25,194 bases of DNA from Deltaproteobacteria bacterium (lineage in GTDB: Bacteria; Myxococcota_A; UBA9160; UBA4427). The notes below the pieces were generated by a model that saw nothing but the letters and a program-made list of their open reading frames with translations, was not told the DNA's origin and did no database searches. The stretch spans positions 1 through 25,194 of the forward strand of contig DRKE01000251.1 of the NCBI GenBank assembly GCA_011051925.1. Direction: 5' to 3'. Position 1 is the first letter of the stretch; each line of letters starts with the position of its first letter. The position numbers and the translations under genes were made by a program. Shown here in pieces: positions 1-6,868 of this stretch.

Positions 1-8
1 GGAAGCGA

Positions 9-28
9 CCGGTCCCCCGAGAGACCGG
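9..28. other. small inverted repeat before the first gene
   Basis: CCGGTC (9-14) and GACCGG (23-28) form a 6-bp perfect stem around an 8-nt loop, about 20 bases before the first start codon. It has no T-run, so it is not a clear terminator. It could be the tail of an upstream transcript or part of the leader of the first gene. In GC-rich DNA a 6-bp stem can arise by chance. Confidence 0.2.
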
Positions 29-50
29 AATCGGAGGTCGACGAACGGCG

Positions 51-1109
51 ATGCGGGTCATGGTGACAGGCGGGACCGGTTTCACGGGCTCCCATACCGT
101 TCGCGGCTTCCTGGCAGCCGGCCATTCCGTGCGCCTTCTCGTCCGAGACGCGGCGAAGGTTCGCCGGGTCTTCGATCCCTTCGAGATCGGCTTCGCCGAT
201 CAGGACATTGTCGTCGGTGACATCACCGACGAAGAATCCGTCAAGCGCGCCATGCAAGGCTGCGATGCCGTCTTCCACGGGGCGGCCCTGGTCGACATGA
301 GACGGTCGATGGCGCGCCGCATACTGGAGACCAATCGGCGCGGGGTCGATCTCGTGATCGGCGGGGCCCATCGGCGGGGACTTCCTTCGATCGTCTACGT
401 ATCGAGCATCTCGGTCTTCTTCACGCCCGGCTGTGGCCCCCTCCATCCCGACATGCCGATCGCGCCGGGCACGACGGCCTATGCGCGCAGCAAGGCCCAG
501 GGAGAACTCGAAGTCCGCCGCCTGCAGGAGGAGGGCGCTCCGATCCGGGTCTCGTATCCGACGGGGATCGTCGGCCCGCACGATCCCGGAATGAGCGACG
601 CCAATCGAGCGATCCACTCCTTCTTCCGACAGACGGGGGTCAACACGTCGAGTGGCTTCCAGATCGTCGACGTGCGGGATCTCGCGACGCTCCATACGGT
701 CCTTCTCGAACGGCCCGAAGGCCCCTGTGGTTATGCGGCGGCCGGCCCGATGCTCTCCTGGCCCGAGACCTATCGCGTCCTGGACGAAATCACGGGGAAG
801 CGGGTCCGGCGCGTCCCGATTCCGGGCCCGCTCTTCCGCGCACTCGGATCGATGGGCGACTGGATCAAGCGGGTCCATGACTTCTCGTTCCCGCTGACCC
901 GCGATGCGATGGAGTATGCGACCCGCTGGCCCGGATGCAGTGCCGAGCGCACGACCCGGGAGCTCGGCGTCTCCTTCCGAAGCGCGCACGAGACCTATGC
1001 GGATACGTTGCGATGGATGTACGAGACCGGCCTCCTCGAAGCCCGACATGTCGGTCGGATCGCTCGAGAGGGATCGCGGGAAATCAGCTCCCCGGAAGCC
1101 GCTTCTTGA
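51..1109 (+). CDS. NAD(P)-dependent epimerase/dehydratase (extended SDR)
   Basis: A 352-residue protein of the extended short-chain dehydrogenase/reductase superfamily, cytoplasmic and probably an NAD(P)-dependent reductase, epimerase or dehydratase acting on a small molecule. The Rossmann glycine motif TGGTGFTGSH lies at residues 6-15, an acidic GDITD adenine-contact segment at 56-60, a Ser pair at 118-119, and the catalytic YxxxK (Tyr144, Lys148). Length is normal for dihydroflavonol-reductase/3-beta-HSD-like members. GGAGG at 33-37 supports ATG 51 over the in-frame ATG at 60. The last 26 bases overlap the end of the convergent histidine phosphatase gene. The substrate cannot be deduced from sequence; no pathway partner lies next to it. 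Confidence 0.9.
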   Translation: MRVMVTGGTGFTGSHTVRGFLAAGHSVRLLVRDAAKVRRVFDPFEIGFADQDIVVGDITDEESVKRAMQGCDAVFHGAALVDMRRSMARRILETNRRGVDLVIGGAHRRGLPSIVYVSSISVFFTPGCGPLHPDMPIAPGTTAYARSKAQGELEVRRLQEEGAPIRVSYPTGIVGPHDPGMSDANRAIHSFFRQTGVNTSSGFQIVDVRDLATLHTVLLERPEGPCGYAAAGPMLSWPETYRVLDEITGKRVRRVPIPGPLFRALGSMGDWIKRVHDFSFPLTRDAMEYATRWPGCSAERTTRELGVSFRSAHETYADTLRWMYETGLLEARHVGRIAREGSREISSPEAAS

Positions 1110-1872
1110 ACTGCCCCGCGACATGGACCCAATCGCCGTTCGGAAGCTTCTCGAGATATACGCTCTGAGCGAAATCCATCGAAAGACCCGGCACGACGCG
1201 CACATCGATGGCGCCCAGCTGGACCGCGGCATGGCGAAGACAACCGCTATGCGCGACGAAGAGTCGCAGGAGATCCCTCGGATCCTCGTTCGGGATCGAA
1301 TCGATGCTCGTGGCGATCCGGGTCGCCGTTCGCGCCCCCGCCTGCATGAGCGATTCCGCGCCCTGGACCGGAAGCCGGAACTCCGGCATGCGACGCCAGC
1401 CGGCCGGCAACGGCCCGAGGCGAGGATCGGCGGCCAGCGCCGACGAGATCTGGTCGAAGGTCATGTTCGCACAGCTGCCGAGTCCGCGTTCGACCAGTTC
1501 GTTTCGCTGGACCACACGAAATCGGCGGCCGGTCCGCTTTTCGAGGGATTCCGCGATCAGGTTCGCGGTCTCCCACGCTCGCAGTAGTTGGGACGCCTCG
1601 ATCCGGGAGTCGAGTTCGAGACCCAATTCCTCGCAGGTCCCGAGGATCGGATCCACTGCCCGTCGCGCCTGGTCGCGACCCGTTTCGCTCAAGGGGAAAA
1701 GGGAGTGCGCGCTGGCCACGCCCTCGGGACGATCGAAGTGGCCGTGGCGAACGAGCGCTGCGACCCGCCGGCCCCTCGCTTCTCCGCCCTCCGCCCTCGC
1801 GTCGCGCCCACCGACGCGTTCGTCGTGGGCCCTTCGGTCGGTTGCGGCCTCGGATTTCGCGGTGTCCGCCAT
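1084..1872 (-). CDS. histidine phosphatase family protein
   Basis: A 262-residue member of the histidine phosphatase (phosphoglycerate mutase-like) superfamily, which moves phosphate through a phosphohistidine. The RHG motif is at residues 42-44 (His43 is the predicted nucleophile), Arg98 in the LLRAWETA segment resembles the conserved second arginine, a conserved-type glutamate lies near 129, and the second catalytic His is His208 in FVAHSG. The frame is open further upstream, but ATG 1872 is chosen because it follows CAGGAG at good spacing; ATG 1887 is possible. The first ~35 residues are charged and low in complexity. It is convergent with the SDR gene and separated by 149 bp from the upstream YkgJ-type gene. 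The substrate is unknown. Confidence 0.85.
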   Translation of the reverse strand: MADTAKSEAATDRRAHDERVGGRDARAEGGEARGRRVAALVRHGHFDRPEGVASAHSLFPLSETGRDQARRAVDPILGTCEELGLELDSRIEASQLLRAWETANLIAESLEKRTGRRFRVVQRNELVERGLGSCANMTFDQISSALAADPRLGPLPAGWRRMPEFRLPVQGAESLMQAGARTATRIATSIDSIPNEDPRDLLRLFVAHSGCLRHAAVQLGAIDVRVVPGLSMDFAQSVYLEKLPNGDWVHVAGQFKKRLPGS

Positions 1873-1937
1873 CGGCGTCTCCTGCATGGCGTCATCGTCC
1901 GGTCGCAGACGAGACCCAATGCAAACCGTCTGGCGGA

Positions 1938-1943
1938 AGTATA
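1938..1943 (-). promoter_or_regulatory. possible -10 element for the histidine phosphatase gene
   Basis: On the minus strand this reads TATACT, a good -10 match, about 66 bases before the chosen start at 1872 in an otherwise GC-rich intergenic stretch. No convincing -35 hexamer was found at 17-18 bp spacing, so this is a weak call. Confidence 0.25.
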
Positions 1944-2021
1944 TCGACGACGAGAGATCGATGCTGCCGATCGAGGATGAGAACCGGCCGACGAGACCCG
2001 ACCCCCGAGGCCGGCCATCTC

Positions 2022-2600
2022 CTACCGCAACCGAAGGTTGCGCCACCAGATCGAAGCGCGCCGTGCCCAGCGTTCTGCCCAGGACATGCGCCTCCGTTCG
2101 ACGAGGTTGCCCGCACGCAGGACCTCGATCCACTCCCCTTCGACCCGGTGTTCGACATCCTCGGCAAGCAGCACGCGAAACGGTCGATCCGGATTCATGA
2201 TGTCCCGGACGTCGGTCACGCGGACGGGCATCTGCGTCCGGTAGCGCGCGGCGATCGCCTGGAGCATGGGCGAGTCGTCGAATGTTCCGAGATCGGCGAC
2301 CCGGATCGCCAGCTGGACCCCCCCGCCCATGGGTTCGAGATCGACGACACCTCCCGTCTGATCAGGTCGTTCCTCGTCCTCGAGTCCGCCCTGCAGCCAG
2401 AGACATCGGTAGGCGCGGCAGACACGCGGGCGCGAGTCGTGGATCGCGCAACCCGCTTCCCCACGCTGGTGGACGCAATCCGTCCCCGCACGTTTGTCGA
2501 GTTCATCGACCCGGAGAACGGAACAACAGAGGGAGCAGGGACGGCAGGTGCGGGCCCTCGCACGCCGCGATCGCTCGGGGTCTTCGCTCAGGATGGCCAT
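2022..2600 (-). CDS. YkgJ-like cysteine-cluster (putative metal-binding) protein
   Basis: A 192-residue protein whose N-terminal third carries eight cysteines: Cys19, 22, 25, 26, 42, 51, 61 and 66. The CxxCxxCC run and the later CRAYRCLWL segment match the YkgJ/UPF0153 zinc- or iron-chelating domain. The rest has no recognised domain. No member function is firmly established, so only metal binding is predicted. The start is uncertain: the frame is open to an ATG at 2672, which would overlap the upstream SnoaL-like gene by 37 bp. ATG 2600 leaves a 35-bp gap and begins just before the domain, but neither has a strong ribosome site. It is the third gene of a probable cupin > SnoaL > YkgJ transcript. 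Confidence 0.75.
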   Translation of the reverse strand: MAILSEDPERSRRARARTCRPCSLCCSVLRVDELDKRAGTDCVHQRGEAGCAIHDSRPRVCRAYRCLWLQGGLEDEERPDQTGGVVDLEPMGGGVQLAIRVADLGTFDDSPMLQAIAARYRTQMPVRVTDVRDIMNPDRPFRVLLAEDVEHRVEGEWIEVLRAGNLVERRRMSWAERWARRASIWWRNLRLR

Positions 2601-2635
2601 TTCGATCCGGGACGCACGGAGTGGGCAGAGGGTCG

Positions 2636-3130
2636 CTACGCGTCGATCGCGCTGGCGCCACCGGTCGACCACATCGACGCGGTCAGTTTCAGGCTCGGCC
2701 GGTCACGACGGGATTCCACCTGTTCGAAGACGCGGTCGTATCCCGTATGCTCGATCAGCCACTCGCCCTCCCGCTTCGCATAGCGATCGTGGTAGAACGC
2801 CGCGCCGGAGATCTGGATCTCATGATCCATGTCGATCACGATGTCTTCGAGCGCCCAGATCCCCTTCGCAGAGGTGGGTCCGAGAAGGGTGATCTCCGGA
2901 TGGTGGACGCTATGCGAGGAGTGGAAACCGTCCCGGTCCATGCTCTTCTCGAGCCAGGAAACGATCTCGTCACGCCCCTGGTAGCTGTACCGGCCCCCGC
3001 CGTAGGAACAACTCGCCTCGGGAACGAAGAGGGATGCCATCTCGTCCCACAGCTTCATGTCGACACAACGCATGTAGCGGTACTTCAGTTGCTTGATCGC
3101 CTCGATCTCGAGCAGGTCCTGGACGTCCAT
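2636..3130 (-). CDS. SnoaL-like / NTF2-fold protein
   Basis: A 164-residue protein of the NTF2-like SnoaL type. Typical features are the opening EIEAIKQLKYRYMRCVD, then the DEMASLFVPEASCSY segment, a mid-protein HSVHHPEI, and the closing DRYAKREGEWLIEHTGYDRV. The family includes polyketide cyclases, ring-hydroxylating dioxygenase beta subunits and bile-acid dehydratases; specificity cannot be assigned here. The frame is open to 3532, but ATG 3130 is preferred because GAGAGGGA precedes it by 7 bases; ATG 3147 is possible but its purine run is too close. It sits 38 bp downstream of the cupin gene on the same strand, suggesting one transcript and perhaps one small-molecule pathway. Confidence 0.88.
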   Translation of the reverse strand: MDVQDLLEIEAIKQLKYRYMRCVDMKLWDEMASLFVPEASCSYGGGRYSYQGRDEIVSWLEKSMDRDGFHSSHSVHHPEITLLGPTSAKGIWALEDIVIDMDHEIQISGAAFYHDRYAKREGEWLIEHTGYDRVFEQVESRRDRPSLKLTASMWSTGGASAIDA

Positions 3131-3168
3131 GGTCGATTCCCTCTCCATTGCTCCCGTTGGAAATCCGA

Positions 3169-3516
3169 TCAGAGCTCCGCGCCCGAAGGCCCTCCCGATC
3201 CGAAGAATACGAGGAGGGAAAGATCCTCCTCGATCTTCGTGAACGCATGGGGCACGTCTGCCGGCACGTACACGATCGAACCCCGGGTCAGGGCCGATTC
3301 CTCGCCATCGATCATCAGGGATGCCCGTCCGTCCAACACGACGTAGACCTCGTCTTCGTCGTGCGTCGATTGCGTGTCCACTTCGCCTCTGGAAAGGCGA
3401 TAGATTCCACAGGAAAGCTGTGGAACCCTCAGGAACTCGAAATAGGGCGCGCCTCTCGCCCGGCATTTCTCGACGAGACGCTCGAGATCGAAAACCTTCG
3501 ATACCGATTCGTCCAT
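3169..3516 (-). CDS. small cupin-domain protein
   Basis: A 115-residue single-domain cupin. Motif 1 appears as THDEDEVYVVLDG (residues 51-63, metal candidates His52 and Glu56) and motif 2 as VPADVPHAF (84-92, His90). The first His of the classic HxH is Ser50, as I recall for many small cupins with a DEVYVVLxG motif. It probably binds one metal ion, acting as an isomerase or dioxygenase or as a ligand-binding protein. ATG 3516 is fixed by TGGAGG five bases upstream, although the frame is open to 3594. It is first in the minus-strand cupin-SnoaL-YkgJ string, and its start is divergent from the AI-2E permease gene with only 59 bp between. Confidence 0.87.
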   Translation of the reverse strand: MDESVSKVFDLERLVEKCRARGAPYFEFLRVPQLSCGIYRLSRGEVDTQSTHDEDEVYVVLDGRASLMIDGEESALTRGSIVYVPADVPHAFTKIEEDLSLLVFFGSGGPSGAEL

Positions 3517-3575
3517 GATGGCCTCCAACCATTCGGACGCTAGCAGTTCATCCGAAGGCGCGGCATGCTCTCGGC

Positions 3576-4721
3576 GTGCCGGCCGATGCCCCAACGCGAG
3601 CGAGCGATCCGACGCCTGGAGGGCTGCCGGGGACCTTCCCGCTCCAGACCGGAGGCCATCCGACGACGAACGCCCTCCTGGGCCTTGCAGCGATCGTGAT
3701 CATCGTCGCCGGACTGCGGGCGGCCAGCTCCCTCTTCGTGCCCTTCCTGCTCGCCGGATTCATCGGGCTGCTCTGCGCACCCGCCCTCTTCTGGCTGCAG
3801 GACCGGGGACTGCCGACACCGATCGCCCTCATCGTGGTGTTGCTGGGACTGCTGGGGATCGGCGCCCTCTTCGGAGGACTCGTCAGTACCTCGATCAACG
3901 AGTTCACCCGCGCCCTCCCCTCCTATCAAGCGCGCTTCGCGAGCGTGATCGCTTCCCTCACGGCGGCGCTCTCCGAGCGCGGCATCGACTTCGGCACATC
4001 GACGAGCGAGACCAATCCCTTCAACCCACAGGCGGCCCTGGGACTCGTCGGCAATCTCGCAGGCAATCTCGGTTCGCTCCTGAACAACGCGTTCCTGCTC
4101 TTCCTGACCGTCTGCTTCATCCTGCTCGAAGCTTCGAGCTTCCCCTACAAGGTCCGCGAGGCTTTCGGCCATTCTCCGGAACTCGAGGCGAGAATGACCG
4201 AGATCGGTCAATCGATCCGCCGCTATCTCGGAATCAAGACCCTGACGAGCATGGCGACCGGATTCCTCGCCTACGGCGCCCTCATCCTGCTGGGCGTCAA
4301 GTTCGCACCGCTCTGGGGTCTGCTCGCGTTCCTGCTCAACTTCGTGCCCGCGGTCGGGTCGGTCATCGCGGCCGTCCCCGCGGTCGCCCTCGCCCTCGTC
4401 GACAATTCGCCGGAGACGGCGCTCATGGTCACGCTCTGTTATGTCGGCATCAACATCACGATCGGGAATTTCCTCGAGCCCCGCGTGATGGGCGAAGGCA
4501 TGGGGCTGTCACCGCTCATCGTGATCGTGTCCCTCGTCTTCTGGGGCTGGGTGCTGGGTCCCGTCGGCATGGTCCTCGCCGTACCCCTCACGGTCATCCT
4601 GCGAATCACCCTCGACAGCCAGCCCTCGACGCGATGGGTCGCCATCCTGCTCGGGCCCGCGATTCCGCCCCTTCGCGCGGAGCACGCACGAACGGACGCG
4701 GACATCGACGAACCGATCTAG
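3576..4721 (+). CDS. AI-2E family transporter (TqsA/YdiK/PerM-like permease)
   Basis: A 381-residue integral inner-membrane protein of the AI-2E transporter superfamily. Hydrophobic segments occur near residues 33-50, 53-72, 80-103, 165-190 and in a C-terminal block of four from about 225 to 355. The family signature region is recognisable as LLNFVPAVGSVIAAVPA and NFLEPRVMGEGMGLSPL, followed by FWGWVLGPVGMVLAVPLT. Characterised relatives export autoinducer-2 or act as Na+/H+ antiporters, so the substrate is open. The start is GTG 3576 with only weak GAAGG upstream. It ends 4 bp inside the end of the convergent VOC gene and is divergent from the cupin gene. Confidence 0.92.
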   Translation: MPADAPTRASDPTPGGLPGTFPLQTGGHPTTNALLGLAAIVIIVAGLRAASSLFVPFLLAGFIGLLCAPALFWLQDRGLPTPIALIVVLLGLLGIGALFGGLVSTSINEFTRALPSYQARFASVIASLTAALSERGIDFGTSTSETNPFNPQAALGLVGNLAGNLGSLLNNAFLLFLTVCFILLEASSFPYKVREAFGHSPELEARMTEIGQSIRRYLGIKTLTSMATGFLAYGALILLGVKFAPLWGLLAFLLNFVPAVGSVIAAVPAVALALVDNSPETALMVTLCYVGINITIGNFLEPRVMGEGMGLSPLIVIVSLVFWGWVLGPVGMVLAVPLTVILRITLDSQPSTRWVAILLGPAIPPLRAEHARTDADIDEPI

Positions 4722-5215
4722 CGGTTCGGGGACGAGGCTTCCTCGATCGTCCGGAAGGCCTCCCGAACCGAATCGGGTGCTTGAACGAGTTCGACGAGAA
4801 CCCCCTCCGATCCGATCGGGGCTTCGTCGTTTCCCTTGGGATGGATGAAGCAGACATCATGACCCGCCGCCCCCTTCCGGATTCCGCCCGGCGTGAAGCG
4901 AACGCCGGCGGCGCTCAACCATTCGACGGCCTTCGGAAGGTCATCGATCCAGAGCCCGACATGGTTGAGCGCGGGGTCGTGGACCCTGGGCCGCTTGTCG
5001 GGATCGATGGGCTGCATCAGGTCGACTTCGACCGTGAAGGGGCCCGTCCCCGTCGCGCAGATGTCCTCATCGACGTTCTCTTTCTCGCTCTGGTAGGAAT
5101 GCTCGAAGCGCAGGCCCATGAGATCGACCCAGAAGCGGCGAAGTCTCTGCTTGTCGAGCCCGCCGATCGCGATCTGCTGGACACCGAGAACCTGGAATGG
5201 ACGAGGGCTCTTCAT
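4718..5215 (-). CDS. VOC family (glyoxalase I-like) protein
   Basis: A 165-residue vicinal-oxygen-chelate protein with two beta-alpha-beta-beta-beta halves. The first half starts VLGVQQIAIGGLD and the second LNHVGLWIDDLPKAVEWL. Likely metal ligands are Gln14, Glu63, His85 and Glu142 (in GVLVELVQAP), matching the Gln/Glu/His/Glu pattern of glyoxalase I; methylmalonyl-CoA epimerase-like activity is an alternative. ATG 5215 follows AGGAG at good spacing and excludes the long upstream open frame. It is last in a minus-strand string (PEP-CTERM, rlmE, VOC) after a 90-bp gap and overlaps the convergent AI-2E gene by 4 bp. Confidence 0.88.
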   Translation of the reverse strand: MKSPRPFQVLGVQQIAIGGLDKQRLRRFWVDLMGLRFEHSYQSEKENVDEDICATGTGPFTVEVDLMQPIDPDKRPRVHDPALNHVGLWIDDLPKAVEWLSAAGVRFTPGGIRKGAAGHDVCFIHPKGNDEAPIGSEGVLVELVQAPDSVREAFRTIEEASSPNR

Positions 5216-5304
5216 CTTGTTTCTCCTGTCGGACCGATGCCGGGCCGAGACGATCTGCGGGAACGGCGATGGGCGGGAATTCCACCGGCCGGCGGCGCAG
5301 GAGT

Positions 5305-5934
5305 CTACCCGATCGCGTCCGGGTCGCCGCCGCGATAGCCCCGCGCGAGGAGATAGATCTCGCTGCTTCCTTTTCGGGTGGAACGGAGCTTCAGGGTCTT
5401 CGCCCGGGCGAACCGCTTCCGGATCCGCTGATCGACCCGACGGGCCTCGGGACCTTCGAGAACCTTCAGGAGCAGCGAACCGCCGGGGGCGAGGAGCTCG
5501 GGAAGCAACGCCTCGATCGCCTCGAGCAGCCGCTCCTCCCGGGCGCGATCCGTTTCGCGAACGCCGGTCAGTTTCGGCGCGGCATCCGACAGGACGACAT
5601 CCGCACGGTCGGCCCCCAGACTCTCGCGCAGACGTGCGGCCACCCCGGCATCCTCGAGGTCGCCGACCAGGGCGACGACGTTCGCGAGCGGGATCTCGGG
5701 ATCGATCTTCGCGCGATCGATTCCGACGACGCGCCCCGTCGGTCCGACCCGTTTCCCGGCCACCTCGAGCCAGCCGCCGGGCCAGCAACCGAGATCGAAA
5801 ACGCGTTGGCCCTTCGAAAGAAGCCGCCCCGTGGCGAGTTCCTGGACTTCCTCGAGCTTGTAGGCGGCACGCGAGCGAAGGCCTTCCTTCTTCGCGCGTT
5901 GGTGGAGATGGTCCTTGCGTCGATAGCGGGCCAT
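5305..5934 (-). CDS. rlmE: 23S rRNA 2'-O-ribose U2552 methyltransferase RlmE (FtsJ)
   Basis: A 209-residue SAM-dependent RNA methyltransferase that matures the 50S ribosomal subunit by methylating the A-loop uridine (U2552 in E. coli numbering). The SAM motif DLGCWPGGW is at residues 47-55. The catalytic K-D-K-E tetrad is complete: Lys26 (SRAAYKL), Asp117 (VLSDAAP), Lys157 (LLLKVLEG) and Glu192 (GSSEIYLLA). The last three are spaced 40 and 35 residues apart, as I recall for E. coli RlmE. Length is normal. No clear Shine-Dalgarno lies before ATG 5934, which starts only 16 bp after the stop of the PEP-CTERM gene, so the two may be cotranscribed. Confidence 0.95.
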   Translation of the reverse strand: MARYRRKDHLHQRAKKEGLRSRAAYKLEEVQELATGRLLSKGQRVFDLGCWPGGWLEVAGKRVGPTGRVVGIDRAKIDPEIPLANVVALVGDLEDAGVAARLRESLGADRADVVLSDAAPKLTGVRETDRAREERLLEAIEALLPELLAPGGSLLLKVLEGPEARRVDQRIRKRFARAKTLKLRSTRKGSSEIYLLARGYRGGDPDAIG

Positions 5935-5950
5935 GGGCGGCCCAACGATA

Positions 5951-6658
5951 TCAGGATCGCGGCCTGCCGGAGCAGCGGCGCCCGGCCAGCCCGATCAATC
6001 CCAGTCCGACCAGCAGCAGGGTGCCGGGCTCGGGAACCGAGGCTGAAAGATAGGGCTGCAGATTCGTGTCGTTCAACGCCTGGAAGGCGCCCCCATCGAC
6101 CGAGAAGCGGATCGTCGAGGAACCGCCGCAGCAGCCCTCGAAGCCGACCCACATCAGGGTATAGGAATCACCGGGGGCGAAGGCGAAGCTCGTCGTGAAG
6201 ACGTCGGGATTGTTCCAGTCGTAGGCCCACCACACATCCCCGGTGATGACCCGTTCGCTCACGATCGCGCCCGTTGAATTGTCGATCAGGGCGGTCGCAC
6301 CGCCCCTTCCCCAATCGGTCCCCACCTGGAAGGCATAGGTCCCCGCGACGCCGAAGTCGATCGTCGTGCTCATCAGGAGGCTGTAGTTCTGGGTGACGCC
6401 CCCGGCGTACACGGCGGTCGAGATGTTCTCGAGGCCCGTCGTCACGTTCGACTGGATCAGCGTGCCGGCCTGATGCTGGGCCAGGAGATCCGAGAAGGTA
6501 TCCCCCGCCTGCGTCTGGTAGGTGGACGAGACGAAATCCGCCTGGAAGGAGAGCGCACCCGCGGAACCGACGAAGCCCGACGAAAGGATGGCCGCGAGAA
6601 GAAGACCCTTCGCGATGGAGCCGGGGGAGAAGAATCCCCGCTGGGAAGACGGCGTCAT
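5951..6658 (-). CDS. PEP-CTERM sorting domain protein with a CCGG motif
   Basis: A 235-residue secreted protein. The N-terminus has a signal peptide (hydrophobic core about residues 17-35, ending ...GSAGA), and the C-terminus is a full PEP-CTERM signal: VPEP at 208-211, a hydrophobic helix to about 225, then the basic tail RRCSGRPRS. Such proteins are exported and processed by an exosortase, which is not in this window. The mature region is Ser/Thr/Gly-rich beta-type sequence with GFEGCCGG (172-179), resembling the CCxG subgroup of PEP-CTERM proteins as I recall it (unverified). AAGGG seven bases before ATG 6658 supports the start. It is divergent from the HD-GYP gene and directly upstream of rlmE. 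Function unknown; probably envelope or exopolymer associated. Confidence 0.88.
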   Translation of the reverse strand: MTPSSQRGFFSPGSIAKGLLLAAILSSGFVGSAGALSFQADFVSSTYQTQAGDTFSDLLAQHQAGTLIQSNVTTGLENISTAVYAGGVTQNYSLLMSTTIDFGVAGTYAFQVGTDWGRGGATALIDNSTGAIVSERVITGDVWWAYDWNNPDVFTTSFAFAPGDSYTLMWVGFEGCCGGSSTIRFSVDGGAFQALNDTNLQPYLSASVPEPGTLLLVGLGLIGLAGRRCSGRPRS

Positions 6659-6672
6659 GTCGGAGCCCTTCT

Positions 6673-6688
6673 GGTCGCGAGAGCGACC
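6673..6688. other. hairpin in the leader between the divergent genes
   Basis: GGTCGC (6673-6678), loop GAGA, GCGACC (6683-6688): a 6-bp stem closed by a GNRA-type loop, 15 bases upstream of the PEP-CTERM start. It could be an RNA leader structure or an operator. The rest of the 210-bp divergent region (6659-6868) shows no clear promoter consensus. Confidence 0.25.
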
Positions 6689-6868
6689 CCCCGCCGCCGC
6701 GTCATCGAGCCTTCTTCGACGATACGCCTGGGGGACTTTAGGCCCGAAAGGGAATCTCCGGCCGTCCCCGGTTTTCGTTCGCGAGGGTGGATCGGCCCTG
6801 ATCCGTCAAGCTTCGCGTCGGGATACCGATCTGCAGGGTTCCCCAACGAAGATCGAGACGCCCGAAGC

